Below are positions 12,276 to 20,627 of a stretch of DNA of 29,995 bases, piece by piece. Within the stretch, counting starts at the first letter, position 1. Each line of letters starts with the position of its first letter. Made by a program: the position numbers and the translations under genes. The notes under the pieces were generated by a model. It ran no database searches. It was not told the origin of the DNA and saw nothing but the letters and a program-made list of their open reading frames with translations. Source of the DNA: a virus; IMG/VR virus record IMGVR_UViG_3300024433_000371, positions 1 to 29,995 of that record; one strand, written 5' to 3'.

Positions 12276-15200
12276 TTAAAATGTTAAGCCTCGCCTCTTA
12301 CGCCTCGAGAACGTGAGTTTGCGGCCATGCCTCACGCGTGCTGTCACGACACCCATAGGTACTTCTATCAGCGATGGCACCTTCCCAATAGACTTTAGTG
12401 ACCTTCTTGGCGAGTGCCTGCCTTTTGCTACTTTGCCCCATGGTGGCCTGTGCCTGGAATACACTACGTCGGGCTTGCTGCCCTTGGTTCGGAAGGGTGG
12501 GAATACGCTGATATAGTACATACCCTGTTTCCAGACAGCGAGAGGTGGGCTTTCACGTGGCACCCTTTCTTTTCTAAGATGGGTTGGTTTAACTTTGGCT
12601 GGCAGGTGACGACCGGGATAACGACTGGTATATGGACTTGGGTAAGGGCTTGGTGATGGACTCGGTGAAGGCGTAGGAGATGGGCTAGGACTAGGTGATG
12701 GGCTAGGACTAGGCGATGGGCTTGGTGATGGACTCGGTGAAGGCGTAGGAGATGGGCTAGGACTAGGTGATGGGCTAGGACTAGGCGATGGGCTTGGTGA
12801 TGGACTCGGTGATGGTGATGGTGACGGTGATGGTCTTACCGATGGGCTTGGGCTACCAGATATAGCCGATGAAACCAAACTCGGCGACGCAGAGGGGCTT
12901 GCCTGTACCACATATCCCGACGGTGCCGCGGATATTATCGGAGAGTATTTTTCTATTTGAGCCCTAACTGATGGCGACAATTTAGGTACAAAGGCTGCTG
13001 GGATGCTGATTGAAACATAGGGAATGCCACCGGATGGCGTAACCGATGGCGATACAGTCCAAAATGCCCATCTCTGCGGGCTGGCCGCCGCCGCCTTCAA
13101 TAATTTAGCAGGGCTATAGCCAAAGGATGCCGCAAACCTGTTTGCTATGTTCGCACCCTTGTAGTTCAACAATATCACATAGAAGTCTGCGATATCGTTG
13201 ATTCGGTGAGCAGCAGGGGCTATCTTGTTTATCTGGAAGCTGGTAATGGAACCGGCTTTGCGGAGCCCTGTCTCACTCAAGGTCATTATATGTAGTTTCC
13301 CTACTCCCGGCACCTTCATCTTGATCGGTGACTCGTGGTACATATACCCGTAGGCGCCCTCGGCGGTTATAGGGCTGTCAGGAGTTATACCCTCGGCGTG
13401 AATATCTGTTATCTTCACCCACCGTCCATTGGTCCATTTCTCTATCGTCCCCGCTTGCTGAGGGTTTACCCTAACCTTTATCCCTAGTTTGCGCAATTCA
13501 CTCATTATATTGGATACAAAAGTATCAACCTGCTTGGCTGTCATTCCTGTCTGGATGTCAATGTCATGCCACTTTCGCCAATCACGCAACACATCCTTTA
13601 ATTGGGGGCGCATGGTAGAACTGCCGTAGACCAATTTGACTAACCTTTTCCATTTGTTTGAAACCGCAACTTTCAGTACAGCGGCAATCTCATTCGGGGT
13701 TAATCTTTGGCTGCCAGACAATATGGCTGTAGGTTCAATCTTGGCCGGAGTTGCCCTCCGTGCGAATGAAGGGACTCCCTCGGACCACACGGTTTTAACC
13801 TTGGCTATGTCGGCTGCAGATACCCCCATCCGCCTGAGTGCATTTGCCGTCCCCAAAAGCGTTGTCTCAATCTTGGTGACAGGATGCCATCCCTCGCCTA
13901 TCTCGCTCAGCATAGGGCGCTTAATTCCCCATGTCCCTAGGGTCGGTCTTCTATTCGATATGCCGAATACCGGCTTGCCGTTTAATTGAATACCGCGCCA
14001 CACTGTAACTTCGGTCCCCCTAGTTGTGGGGACTTTCACTGCCGCAGGACCAGCAACCTTCCCAAGTGCAAATAAAGCAGGAAGAGAGATAAGCACGGTC
14101 CCGGTAACTGCCAAAGCCTTCTGCGCGGTCGAGAGTTTGTCCCAGTTCCGGACGGTGCTATATGCGACAATTCCTCCAGCCCCCGCTGACACAAAGGGCA
14201 GGACATTCTTGGGGATAAATGGAAGCGTCCACGCCGCTATCTGTGCACCGCCAATAGCCCATTCGAGGGGTTGAATGTCCTTAACTTTGACCTCCGGCAA
14301 TGCCGCTCTGGTGGGAACAAAGAATAAGGTGGCAGCACCCTCAATGATATATCTGTTAGCGGCCGCAGACGATATAATCGCGTAGTTTGCGGGATGCAGG
14401 CCGATTTTATCCTCGACTTTGCGTACTATTGAGCGTGCTTTCCATCCTATGTCGCCAAACCCTGTTTTTGAGTTGATATAGGTTTCCCATTCTTTGTCAG
14501 ACAATAGAGGCTTAGCTTTGCTATCCCAGCTAGTAATAAGCCGCTTAAACTCAGTGCTGCTAATTTGTCTCTGCTCATTGTCTGGTAGAAGATCGCTGCT
14601 CTTAGGGTGAAACACAACCACGCGGGACCAGTCGCCGGGCAAGGCGACATTAGTTTCTAGGCTGGTCTGGTAGGCATCATCAACATTCTGGCACGTGTCC
14701 TTATCGAACCCCGCCAGCAGCATCTCGTCTGTTTTAATGCCCTCAGCTCTTGCCTTAAATAGATTGTAACCGTCTTCTACTTTGTAAGGCTCAAGTTTAT
14801 CCAGCGCCGCCTCCCTAGCTGCAACATCGGCATCAATAGCCTTCTTGACGGCGTTATAGCCCTCCCTCTCGGCTATCTCCGTATAATTAGTTCCGTATTG
14901 CTTATCGTATTCCCTCAGCTCATCTAGGCTCTCTTGGGTTAGCCATCCACCTACTCTTTCAATTTCCCTCTCATAAGCCTCATAACCCTTATTTAGCAAA
15001 ATGTCCTGAATACTGGAAGGTATCTTTTCAAAATCGTCCTTGGTCATCAAGAGCCCGTCTGCCAATACAACATTATTGTGTGCTAATTTACGAGCATCAT
15101 TGACAGCATCCACCCCGAACAATTTCTCAAGGTCGACTGGGCGAAAACTGGCACCAGTTGTTACGGAATCTTTATACATTAAAACGATGTTGTAGCCATC

Positions 15201-15761
15201 TCTAAGTAGATAGTCTTCCTTCCATGTGGCCCCCTTCTCAGTCAGGTAGCCCTTAACGTTATCGGTCACTTGGGCTTTCTGAGCGGTTTGATATGGGAGC
15301 CTAGTGTCTTTGAGGATTGTTGATAAATCCTTATCACTCACCCCCCAGTTCCGTGCCATGGCCTCGGCCTGCTCTAAGGATGCGGCATTTCTGATTTTCT
15401 CAATTTGCTTGTCCGTGAGGGGAGTCGCAATCTTGCCCCAAGCCGTGTAAGCGGTTTGCTGAGGATGTGTTTCCAGCAGGGTCTTCATTTTCGTTGACTG
15501 CTTCGGAATGGCAGTTCCCGCTTGGATGTGCTGTTGTTCGATGTTTGACAGGACTGTGGCCAAGCCGGAATCTCTCAATATGTCTGCCAACTGCTGGTCG
15601 CTCACGCCCCAAGCCTTAGCCATAGCTTGGGCTTGGCCTAGGGATGCTGCGTTTCTAATCTGGGCTATCTGGGGAGCGGACGTCGCAGGTGTAACTGTTG
15701 GAACTGATGGTGGCGTTATACCCCGCATCTGGAGTTCTTTTTTGGTTAGCCTAATTGCCAT
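12276..15761 (-). CDS. Giant virion-associated protein with nucleotidyltransferase-like domain and Ser-Pro stalk
   Basis: Last gene of the leftward operon, 1161 residues. Residues 31-68 and 119-156 are two copies of a helical unit (IRNAASL.QA.AMA..WGVSD). Helical, charged segments run to about 450. Two hydrophobic helices lie near 500-535 and 550-567. Residues about 700-870 look like a nucleotidyltransferase of the AbiEii type: YGSS at 712-715, DID at 733-735, a possible third acid in ITDIH (Asp786), then [14 protein letters not shown] pure Ser-Pro repeat (about 970-1040) and a very basic tail ([10 protein letters not shown]) end it. The layout suggests a protein carried in the virion and perhaps delivered to the cell. 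AAGGAAAGGG precedes the start. Confidence 0.65.
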   Translation of the reverse strand: MAIRLTKKELQMRGITPPSVPTVTPATSAPQIAQIRNAASLGQAQAMAKAWGVSDQQLADILRDSGLATVLSNIEQQHIQAGTAIPKQSTKMKTLLETHPQQTAYTAWGKIATPLTDKQIEKIRNAASLEQAEAMARNWGVSDKDLSTILKDTRLPYQTAQKAQVTDNVKGYLTEKGATWKEDYLLRDGYNIVLMYKDSVTTGASFRPVDLEKLFGVDAVNDARKLAHNNVVLADGLLMTKDDFEKIPSSIQDILLNKGYEAYEREIERVGGWLTQESLDELREYDKQYGTNYTEIAEREGYNAVKKAIDADVAAREAALDKLEPYKVEDGYNLFKARAEGIKTDEMLLAGFDKDTCQNVDDAYQTSLETNVALPGDWSRVVVFHPKSSDLLPDNEQRQISSTEFKRLITSWDSKAKPLLSDKEWETYINSKTGFGDIGWKARSIVRKVEDKIGLHPANYAIISSAAANRYIIEGAATLFFVPTRAALPEVKVKDIQPLEWAIGGAQIAAWTLPFIPKNVLPFVSAGAGGIVAYSTVRNWDKLSTAQKALAVTGTVLISLPALFALGKVAGPAAVKVPTTRGTEVTVWRGIQLNGKPVFGISNRRPTLGTWGIKRPMLSEIGEGWHPVTKIETTLLGTANALRRMGVSAADIAKVKTVWSEGVPSFARRATPAKIEPTAILSGSQRLTPNEIAAVLKVAVSNKWKRLVKLVYGSSTMRPQLKDVLRDWRKWHDIDIQTGMTAKQVDTFVSNIMSELRKLGIKVRVNPQQAGTIEKWTNGRWVKITDIHAEGITPDSPITAEGAYGYMYHESPIKMKVPGVGKLHIMTLSETGLRKAGSITSFQINKIAPAAHRINDIADFYVILLNYKGANIANRFAASFGYSPAKLLKAAAASPQRWAFWTVSPSVTPSGGIPYVSISIPAAFVPKLSPSVRAQIEKYSPIISAAPSGYVVQASPSASPSLVSSAISGSPSPSVRPSPSPSPSPSPSPSPSPSPSPSPSPSPSPTPSPSPSPSPSPSPSPSPSPSPSPTPSPSPSPSPYPSPYTSRYPGRHLPAKVKPTHLRKERVPRESPPLAVWKQGMYYISVFPPFRTKGSKPDVVYSRHRPPWGKVAKGRHSPRRSLKSIGKVPSLIEVPMGVVTARVRHGRKLTFSRRKRRGLTF
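12655..12812 (-). repeat. 72-base exact tandem repeat coding for Ser-Pro stalk
   Basis: Two identical 72-base units (12655-12726 and 12727-12798) are followed by the first 14 bases of a third. Each encodes 24 residues of Ser-Pro with one Thr-Pro. Exact identity, including synonymous positions, indicates a recent duplication, so the stalk length probably varies between strains. Shorter GATGG-type repeats continue to about 12840. Confidence 0.9.
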
Positions 15762-15762
15762 T

Positions 15763-16056
15763 TTACCCTTTCCTTATCGGGTAACAGAGTCGCCACCAAC
15801 ATGAGACCGACCACTTGCGCCTCCTGATGCGCCTGACAGTAAGAACGGGATTCACGCGCCGCTGCATCAGAGTAGTGACCCTGTACCTTCGCCTGCCCAC
15901 CCTGGTGGGGTTCCTCACCACGTCGCCGGTGTCGGCATCCAATATGCGCCTCATAAGTGTGACGGGTATCTTCCTGTCTTTGGGTATGCCGAGCTGGCGA
16001 CGCAAAGCGCCGGGCTTCTTTGTCATCGCCTCGCCTATCCAGTATTCCTCTGGCAT
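15763..16056 (-). CDS. Basic protein, 97 residues (possible DNA-binding virion protein)
   Basis: Start chosen at ATG 16056 ([11 protein letters not shown]), which has AAAGGTAAGAG upstream; an in-frame TTG 54 bases earlier would overlap the zinc-ribbon gene. The protein has [22 protein letters not shown], then a strongly basic part ([23 protein letters not shown]), suiting DNA or RNA binding inside a particle. Its last 15 or so residues ([13 protein letters not shown], then RKG) are unlike the rest: they are encoded by a 39-base segment that also occurs at 24161-24199 in another frame. Confidence 0.65.
   Translation of the reverse strand: MPEEYWIGEAMTKKPGALRRQLGIPKDRKIPVTLMRRILDADTGDVVRNPTRVGRRRYRVTTLMQRRVNPVLTVRRIRRRKWSVSCWWRLCYPIRKG
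15776..15814. repeat. 39-base direct repeat, copy A
   Basis: These 39 bases (beginning ATCGGGTAACAGAG, ending GACCGACCAC) are identical to 24161-24199 and in the same orientation. Similarity stops abruptly on both sides. Here they form the 3' end of the basic-protein gene in a different reading frame from copy B, which is in the signal-anchor of the first virion gene. This copy therefore looks like the acquired one. Confidence 0.9.
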
Positions 16057-16067
16057 TTTGGTTTCTC

Positions 16068-16214
16068 TTACCTTTCTATTCGGAACATACTGGTTCCACA
16101 CACGGGGCAATTACCCCTGGTGGCCCTAGTGGTACGCTTGCGGTTCCTCAGTATTGTTGGCCGCGGGTTTTGCATTTTCCGCTTGCTTCTGCATTTCACG
16201 CAATAAGCTGACAT
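16068..16214 (-). CDS. DUF5679-like zinc-ribbon protein, 48 residues
   Basis: Begins at ATG 16214, with an excellent AAAGGAGG site upstream. The sequence AYCVKCRSKRKMQNP followed by GNCPVCGTSMFRI matches the DUF5679 pattern: a CxxC knuckle, a basic linker of about 25 residues and a CPVCGT-MFRI knuckle, which together bind zinc. The family is common in Chloroflexota genomes as I recall. The linker is unusually Arg-rich (RNRKRTTRATR), fitting a nucleic-acid-binding role. It is one of three tiny basic genes between the FN3 membrane protein and the giant protein. Confidence 0.85.
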   Translation of the reverse strand: MSAYCVKCRSKRKMQNPRPTILRNRKRTTRATRGNCPVCGTSMFRIER

Positions 16215-16226
16215 AACGCACCTCCT

Positions 16227-16343
16227 TTAACGATTCCTGTTTCGGCCTTTTCCTACTCTTTGAGTTCTGCTACATCCGCCACGACCTCTGTTTAATCTCA
16301 TTCCCCTTCCGCTACCGTCTCGTTTCGGTGTCCCTCTTGGCAT
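16227..16343 (-). CDS. Tiny Gly/Arg-rich basic protein, 38 residues
   Basis: ATG 16343 follows CAGGAGG at the right distance and opens 38 codons that end 12 bases before the DUF5679 gene. The product is almost only Gly, Arg, Lys, Ser and Asn (MPRGTPKRDGSGRGMRLNRG...), so it should be disordered and bind nucleic acid, like small virion DNA-condensing peptides. The strong ribosome site is the main support. No family is recognised. Confidence 0.7.
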   Translation of the reverse strand: MPRGTPKRDGSGRGMRLNRGRGGCSRTQRVGKGRNRNR

Positions 16344-16345
16344 TG

Positions 16346-17041
16346 TTATACCTCCTGCACTCGTTGCTGTCCTATCAGATTCATTATTCCGACTATAAAT
16401 AATATCGACCCTATGGCGAGCAGGGGGCCAGCGATTTTCGCATCAATAGGCATGGCAAAAGCCCCCCAGATGATTACGCAAATGGACAGGATCACCCTGA
16501 TCCATGACTTCTTCCAGATGGCGAACCCGAGAAATGCTACCACTAATAGCATTTCCACGATACCAAAGCCATCCCCGGTCAGGCTGAATCCTGTGATTGT
16601 GAACGTAGTCGTCGTATCGTCTTCAGCAGCATTCCCTATGCTATCTTGGGCATATCCGGTGGAGGTGCCGTACTCGTTCTGGCTCCATGCCCGGAAGTAG
16701 TAGGTGTAGGTGTTGAGGTCGAGGTCGTCCACCGCGACCCATGTGCCATTGCCGCTATAGGTAGAATTGCCATCGAATATGCTGAATGGGTAGCCGTCAG
16801 TGCTTACCCTTATTATCGTTATGTTAGCAGCGGTTCCCATATCCCATGTGATATTTACGCCATGGAGAGCCGTCTGTGTGATTTCAAAGTTAGAAGGTGG
16901 GTTCGGCACCGTCGCCCAGATGGCCACGGTGACCGTGACAGTAGGATCAGCCGCCAGCACTCCGCCCACGCAGAGTCCCAGCAACATCACTCCTAGTAGG
17001 ATTCCTACGAGGATTCTAGTTCTGCTGTGATAATGTACCAT
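16346..17041 (-). CDS. FN3-domain membrane protein
   Basis: Signal peptide (about residues 1-30, ending GGVLA), then one fibronectin type III domain (about 45-140; PNPPSNFEITQTALHGVNITW ... YTYYFRAWSQNEYG) and about three C-terminal membrane helices (about 158-222). The mature N-terminus (ADPTVTVTVAIWA) resembles that of the secreted protein at 17586-18128 (ANPTVSITVTAEL), suggesting a shared assembly signal. FN3 domains on phage particles usually contact the cell surface. It overlaps the upstream gene by 37 bases and lacks a strong ribosome site. Confidence 0.75.
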   Translation of the reverse strand: MVHYHSRTRILVGILLGVMLLGLCVGGVLAADPTVTVTVAIWATVPNPPSNFEITQTALHGVNITWDMGTAANITIIRVSTDGYPFSIFDGNSTYSGNGTWVAVDDLDLNTYTYYFRAWSQNEYGTSTGYAQDSIGNAAEDDTTTTFTITGFSLTGDGFGIVEMLLVVAFLGFAIWKKSWIRVILSICVIIWGAFAMPIDAKIAGPLLAIGSILFIVGIMNLIGQQRVQEV

Positions 17042-17505
17042 CTTGATTCAACCGCTAGAGTGACGAGCCCTTCTGGTGTTATGTCCGACACCCTTATCCT
17101 TACCTCTGTGTATTTCCCTTCGTAATGGACATCCTCTGGCATGGCGAAGATAATCACCTGCTCGTGGTACTGCCCTGCCTTGAGGGACACTTCAGGCTCG
17201 GTTATGGTAATCCAGGAGTAGTATTCCTCCGGAAACACTTGATAGAACTGCTTGAGCTTGTTTGGGTTTGGCTGCTCAAGGCTTATTGAGAAGGTTCTGT
17301 CCCTATCCTTGCCGTTGATAATCGTCAAAGGAGCAGAACCGCTCCAGCCAGGGTACACATTCCTGAACTCCACCTCAGACTGTAATATGCCAAAGCCTTC
17401 ATCAAGACTGGGTACGCCACTCTTGAAGTGCATAACGCCGAAGTATGAACCAGCGGCTATCGCCATTGCCAGAATGATGCCTATTATTATCTTCTTATTC
17501 TTCAT
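17005..17505 (-). CDS. Signal-anchored beta-sandwich protein, 166 residues
   Basis: N-terminal signal or anchor (about 1-24, MKNKKIIIGIILAMAIAAGS), then a domain with the strand pattern of an immunoglobulin-like sandwich (about 40-160): VYPGWSGSAPLTIINGKDRDRTFSISL, then VSLKAGQYHEQVIIFAMPEDV and YTEVRIRVSD. This resembles the Ig-like domains that follow surface adhesins. The start is ATG 17505 or GTG 17514; AAAGGA fits the ATG at long spacing. It lies between the secreted major-type protein and the FN3 protein, so probably a virion surface component. Confidence 0.65.
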   Translation of the reverse strand: MKNKKIIIGIILAMAIAAGSYFGVMHFKSGVPSLDEGFGILQSEVEFRNVYPGWSGSAPLTIINGKDRDRTFSISLEQPNPNKLKQFYQVFPEEYYSWITITEPEVSLKAGQYHEQVIIFAMPEDVHYEGKYTEVRIRVSDITPEGLVTLAVESRWYIITAELESS

Positions 17506-17558
17506 AATGTACACTTATCCTTTAAGCCTATTCGGTGCACTGACTTTCAAACTTAATC

Positions 17559-17572
17559 GGTGGTTTTCCACC
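17559..17572 (-). promoter_or_regulatory. Short hairpin between virion genes
   Basis: GGTGG-TTTT-CCACC (minus strand GGTGG-AAAA-CCACC) sits 14 bases after the stop of the 180-residue secreted protein. No U-run follows, so it may protect or modestly attenuate the message rather than terminate it. Confidence 0.4.
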
Positions 17573-17585
17573 ACTGCTTAGCAAC

Positions 17586-18128
17586 TTAGTGCTTGCTTGC
17601 GACTAGAGTAACCGTACCTGACTTCTCGTTGCCGTCTTCAGTACCACCAAAACTGCTTGGTGCAGTGAAGTTCATAGACCAGTCATTAGTACCATCAACG
17701 GCCAGCCCGGCAGCAGCAGTTATGTCGTTGTACTCCGCTGAGGACTTAACCTCCACGTCATATACGGTAGGAGTTGCTTGTTTGTTGGCGAAGAGGGTGT
17801 ACTGGTCAGCAGCAGTTGTAGCTGCTAAAGTCCAGTTAGGAGTTCCTGTTAGGTCAGTACCCTGGATTGCGACATCCACTGTTACGCTACCCGTGTTGGT
17901 AATCTGCGAGTAGTCATCGTCCTGTACATTGTCGACACTGAAGTATTTGACATCGTCAACTACCACAGCGCCTATCCCCCAAGTATCCTCGGAGTTGGTG
18001 ATAGCAACAAGCTCAGCCGTAACGGTTATCGAGACCGTCGGGTTGGCGGCTACCAGAGGCAAGGCGGACCCTACCAGCAAAGACACAGCCAGCACTAGGC
18101 TTAGTGCTATTCTTCTAAACCCTTTCAT
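17586..18128 (-). CDS. Secreted filament-like protein, candidate major surface protein
   Basis: 180 residues: signal peptide (about 1-28, cleaved after PLVAA), then an all-beta domain (about 30-180) rich in Thr, Val, Asp and Ala. It aligns along its length with the last 130 residues of the large adhesin: ITN..D, NTG..VDV.I.GTD, WTL, the DVEVKSSAEYN segment, W...F..P, and a closing TVTLVAS. It resembles TasA/camelysin-type filament subunits in layout, but that is by eye. A strong AAAGGAGG site and a following hairpin suggest high expression. Confidence 0.65.
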   Translation of the reverse strand: MKGFRRIALSLVLAVSLLVGSALPLVAANPTVSITVTAELVAITNSEDTWGIGAVVVDDVKYFSVDNVQDDDYSQITNTGSVTVDVAIQGTDLTGTPNWTLAATTAADQYTLFANKQATPTVYDVEVKSSAEYNDITAAAGLAVDGTNDWSMNFTAPSSFGGTEDGNEKSGTVTLVASKH

Positions 18129-18179
18129 CTTTTCTCACCTCCTTTCAATTTATTTTATAAAAGCCTAATCGACCATAGG

Positions 18180-20627
18180 CTAGGAACTTTCACTTGCTAC
18201 CAATGTTATTGTCGCTGACATTTGCTGAGCATCATAACCACTTAGCGAAGTGGGCATATAGATTTTCAATCCCCAATCCTGTGTAGCATCCTCCGCTAAA
18301 TTACTCATCAAAGTGTTGTAGGTCTCGGTTTTTCTCACTATGACATCAAAGGTGTCATCCTCATCATCGAGTCCTGCTTTCAGCCCATAGATATTTTCGC
18401 CAGGAGTTGCCGTGTCAGATAGTGTCCAAGTATCATCGCCTCCCGTAGCATCCGTCCCGTAAATAACCACGTCAACCGCACAGTTTCCCGTGTTCTCTAT
18501 GGTGAAGTAGTTTATGGCTGTGTTGCTGGTGGTGTTTACCTCTAAAATGCCAAAGTTGTTGCTATCGGGAGTATTTGTTATCTCGGCAGATAACGTCTCC
18601 CATTCTCCCCAAGCTCCATGAGTAGGTTCTGGGTCAGTAAACTTGCGGATGATGAAATTATCTATCCATGTATCTTTACCTGCCTGATTTAGACCAACAA
18701 GTTGAATTATATCTGCAAGTGCTGTGTGTCTCATAGTGGCACCCTCTTTTATGAGTATGCCGTTATGCCAAATATCAAAGGTATGTGCCGTCCAGTCTAT
18801 ATTGTTGATTTCATACAAGTCCCAATCATCGGGAGTGGCAGTTACACCCGTATCACGGCTAGCCCCGTCGTAGTAATATATCTTCTCATCTGTCTCAGCA
18901 AATATCTGAATTAGATAGTCAGCATCTCCATGATAGAAAGTAAACCTCGCAGCATCTTCCTTGTATGCTCTCCATCTGATAGCATAATCTTCACCCGCAG
19001 TTTGGGATATTTCAGCCTTCGGCAGTGTTGCAGTCCCAACCAGCTTCATGCTCCTAGTGCCTTGATAGGCTTGACCAGTTGAGATTTCTACTGTTCCTTG
19101 TGCTTCTGTCCAATCACCACCTACTTCATCACCATCATTACCTCTCTCGAAATCATCGAAGGTTATGAAGGTATTAGCCCCATTGCTTGCTGAGCTCGCC
19201 CCACTCTTACCGCAATAAGCATAAATGGGGACTGTTCCAGATTCTAAGCTATCTTTTACTTCTAACCAAAAAACAGCAGGGTCAGCAGTTAAGTCCTCAC
19301 ACCAGTGGTCTAGCTCAGTTTCTCCATCATTATCAGTAAAACGAATGTCATTAGGGAAATCAGTGCAATGTCCATCTACATAGAGCACATTCTGAGGAAT
19401 CCAGCCATAACCAATAGAGGCATTGGTCTTGGCATTATCAGGACAGCCGTAATACCAGAAGCGGAGTTTCTCAGTTCCAATATCTTGCTTGAGAATATAG
19501 AAGCATTCAATGCGGTAATCATCCCATGAGCCTCCACTGCCTAATTTAACAATCGGATTTTCAGAACGTCTTGTCCAATTCACTAAATCTGTGCTGGTGG
19601 CAAAACCTAACTCATACATATTTGCAGCAGGACTATTATCATTACCGTTATAGCCTAACAGGTATTTGCCAGCCTCAATTTCTACAACTCTGGGGTTTGC
19701 AACATCTGCGCTATCCCAGCCACTTGGTGCCTGTTCAAATACAGGAGCGCCAGAGTTTAGGGCACTCCACGAAATACCATCAGCCGATGAACCTGCCCAA
19801 ATCTTAAAATGCCCAGCATCGGTTGTCTCATAAGCCTCAAAAAAGAAGTAATAGTTATCATTGGATGCAAGAATAACATGGGGAACACGAAAGCCAGCAG
19901 CACCCACATTTGTCCATGTGGTTTTATCAACAAGAGGGTTATTTACTGTATCTTTTGACCAACTAAGACCATCGGTAGAGGTAGCCCTGCCTAGCTTTCC
20001 TTCGCTGTTACCGCTAGAATCCACGCCAACATAAAACATCTCATAGTCGCTTGTACCATGTTTTATAACTCCAGCAACAACCACATGGACTTCATCAAAA
20101 TCATCCACACCTCCTACGCTCAAAACAGGGTTACTACCATATTTAGTCCATGTATAACCATCACTAGAAGTTGCACGTCCTACCTTAGCGTTGGTTCCAT
20201 CATCGCCACTGTAGTAGAGGATATAATTTCCATCTTCCTGGACGGCATTGCCGTCATCATCTACCATAAAAACAAAGTCGGTTATTTTGTTATCATCCCA
20301 CCCAGAGACACTAGGCTCTAAAACAGGATTGCTGCCATACTTGACTGCACCTTCGTACTGAATCTGCTCATTCCAACTATCGGTTACTTTGAGCTTTATC
20401 GGATAGCCAGTCCCAGCACCAGTAGCACCAGTTAGGTTGTGACTTTTGCGATAGCTCCAGCCTGAAAGCCAATCGGGATTAGCCAATACCTTCTGATCCG
20501 TCCCTATGGATAAGAAGTGCCATTGCGTCCCTTCCGGGAACGGGAATACGGCAGACAGTATAATCAGAGTACACATGACAGCCGTGATGGCTATGGCAAC
20601 AACTCTCAGAAGTGCCTTATTCCGCAT
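18180..20627 (-). CDS. Mosaic surface adhesin: split DUF2341, beta-propeller, LamG-like and filament-like domains
   Basis: 815 residues from ATG 20627 (GAGGAGG upstream). A signal peptide or anchor (about 1-30) is followed by the first part of a DUF2341 domain (about 50-82, WLSGWSYRKSHNL). A beta-propeller with four visible repeats of A-T-S-x-D-G-x-x-W...NP (about 90-412) follows, like GH43/GH32-type propellers. The rest of DUF2341 comes next (about 413-480, NDIRFTDNDGETELDHWC), then a LamG/concanavalin-like domain (about 485-665). The C-terminal domain (about 680-815) is related to the secreted protein at 17586. It is likely the host-binding fibre, anchored among the smaller subunits. It overlaps the ATPase end. 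Confidence 0.75.
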   Translation of the reverse strand: MRNKALLRVVAIAITAVMCTLIILSAVFPFPEGTQWHFLSIGTDQKVLANPDWLSGWSYRKSHNLTGATGAGTGYPIKLKVTDSWNEQIQYEGAVKYGSNPVLEPSVSGWDDNKITDFVFMVDDDGNAVQEDGNYILYYSGDDGTNAKVGRATSSDGYTWTKYGSNPVLSVGGVDDFDEVHVVVAGVIKHGTSDYEMFYVGVDSSGNSEGKLGRATSTDGLSWSKDTVNNPLVDKTTWTNVGAAGFRVPHVILASNDNYYFFFEAYETTDAGHFKIWAGSSADGISWSALNSGAPVFEQAPSGWDSADVANPRVVEIEAGKYLLGYNGNDNSPAANMYELGFATSTDLVNWTRRSENPIVKLGSGGSWDDYRIECFYILKQDIGTEKLRFWYYGCPDNAKTNASIGYGWIPQNVLYVDGHCTDFPNDIRFTDNDGETELDHWCEDLTADPAVFWLEVKDSLESGTVPIYAYCGKSGASSASNGANTFITFDDFERGNDGDEVGGDWTEAQGTVEISTGQAYQGTRSMKLVGTATLPKAEISQTAGEDYAIRWRAYKEDAARFTFYHGDADYLIQIFAETDEKIYYYDGASRDTGVTATPDDWDLYEINNIDWTAHTFDIWHNGILIKEGATMRHTALADIIQLVGLNQAGKDTWIDNFIIRKFTDPEPTHGAWGEWETLSAEITNTPDSNNFGILEVNTTSNTAINYFTIENTGNCAVDVVIYGTDATGGDDTWTLSDTATPGENIYGLKAGLDDEDDTFDVIVRKTETYNTLMSNLAEDATQDWGLKIYMPTSLSGYDAQQMSATITLVASESS

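Noticed and set aside
12655-12840. Plus-strand gene or CRISPR in the Ser-Pro repeat
   Set aside because: The repeats are contiguous and explained fully by the minus-strand Ser-Pro coding sequence.
12313-15804. Several plus-strand open frames opposite the giant gene
   Set aside because: They lack ribosome sites and family patterns and mirror the codon structure of the minus-strand gene.
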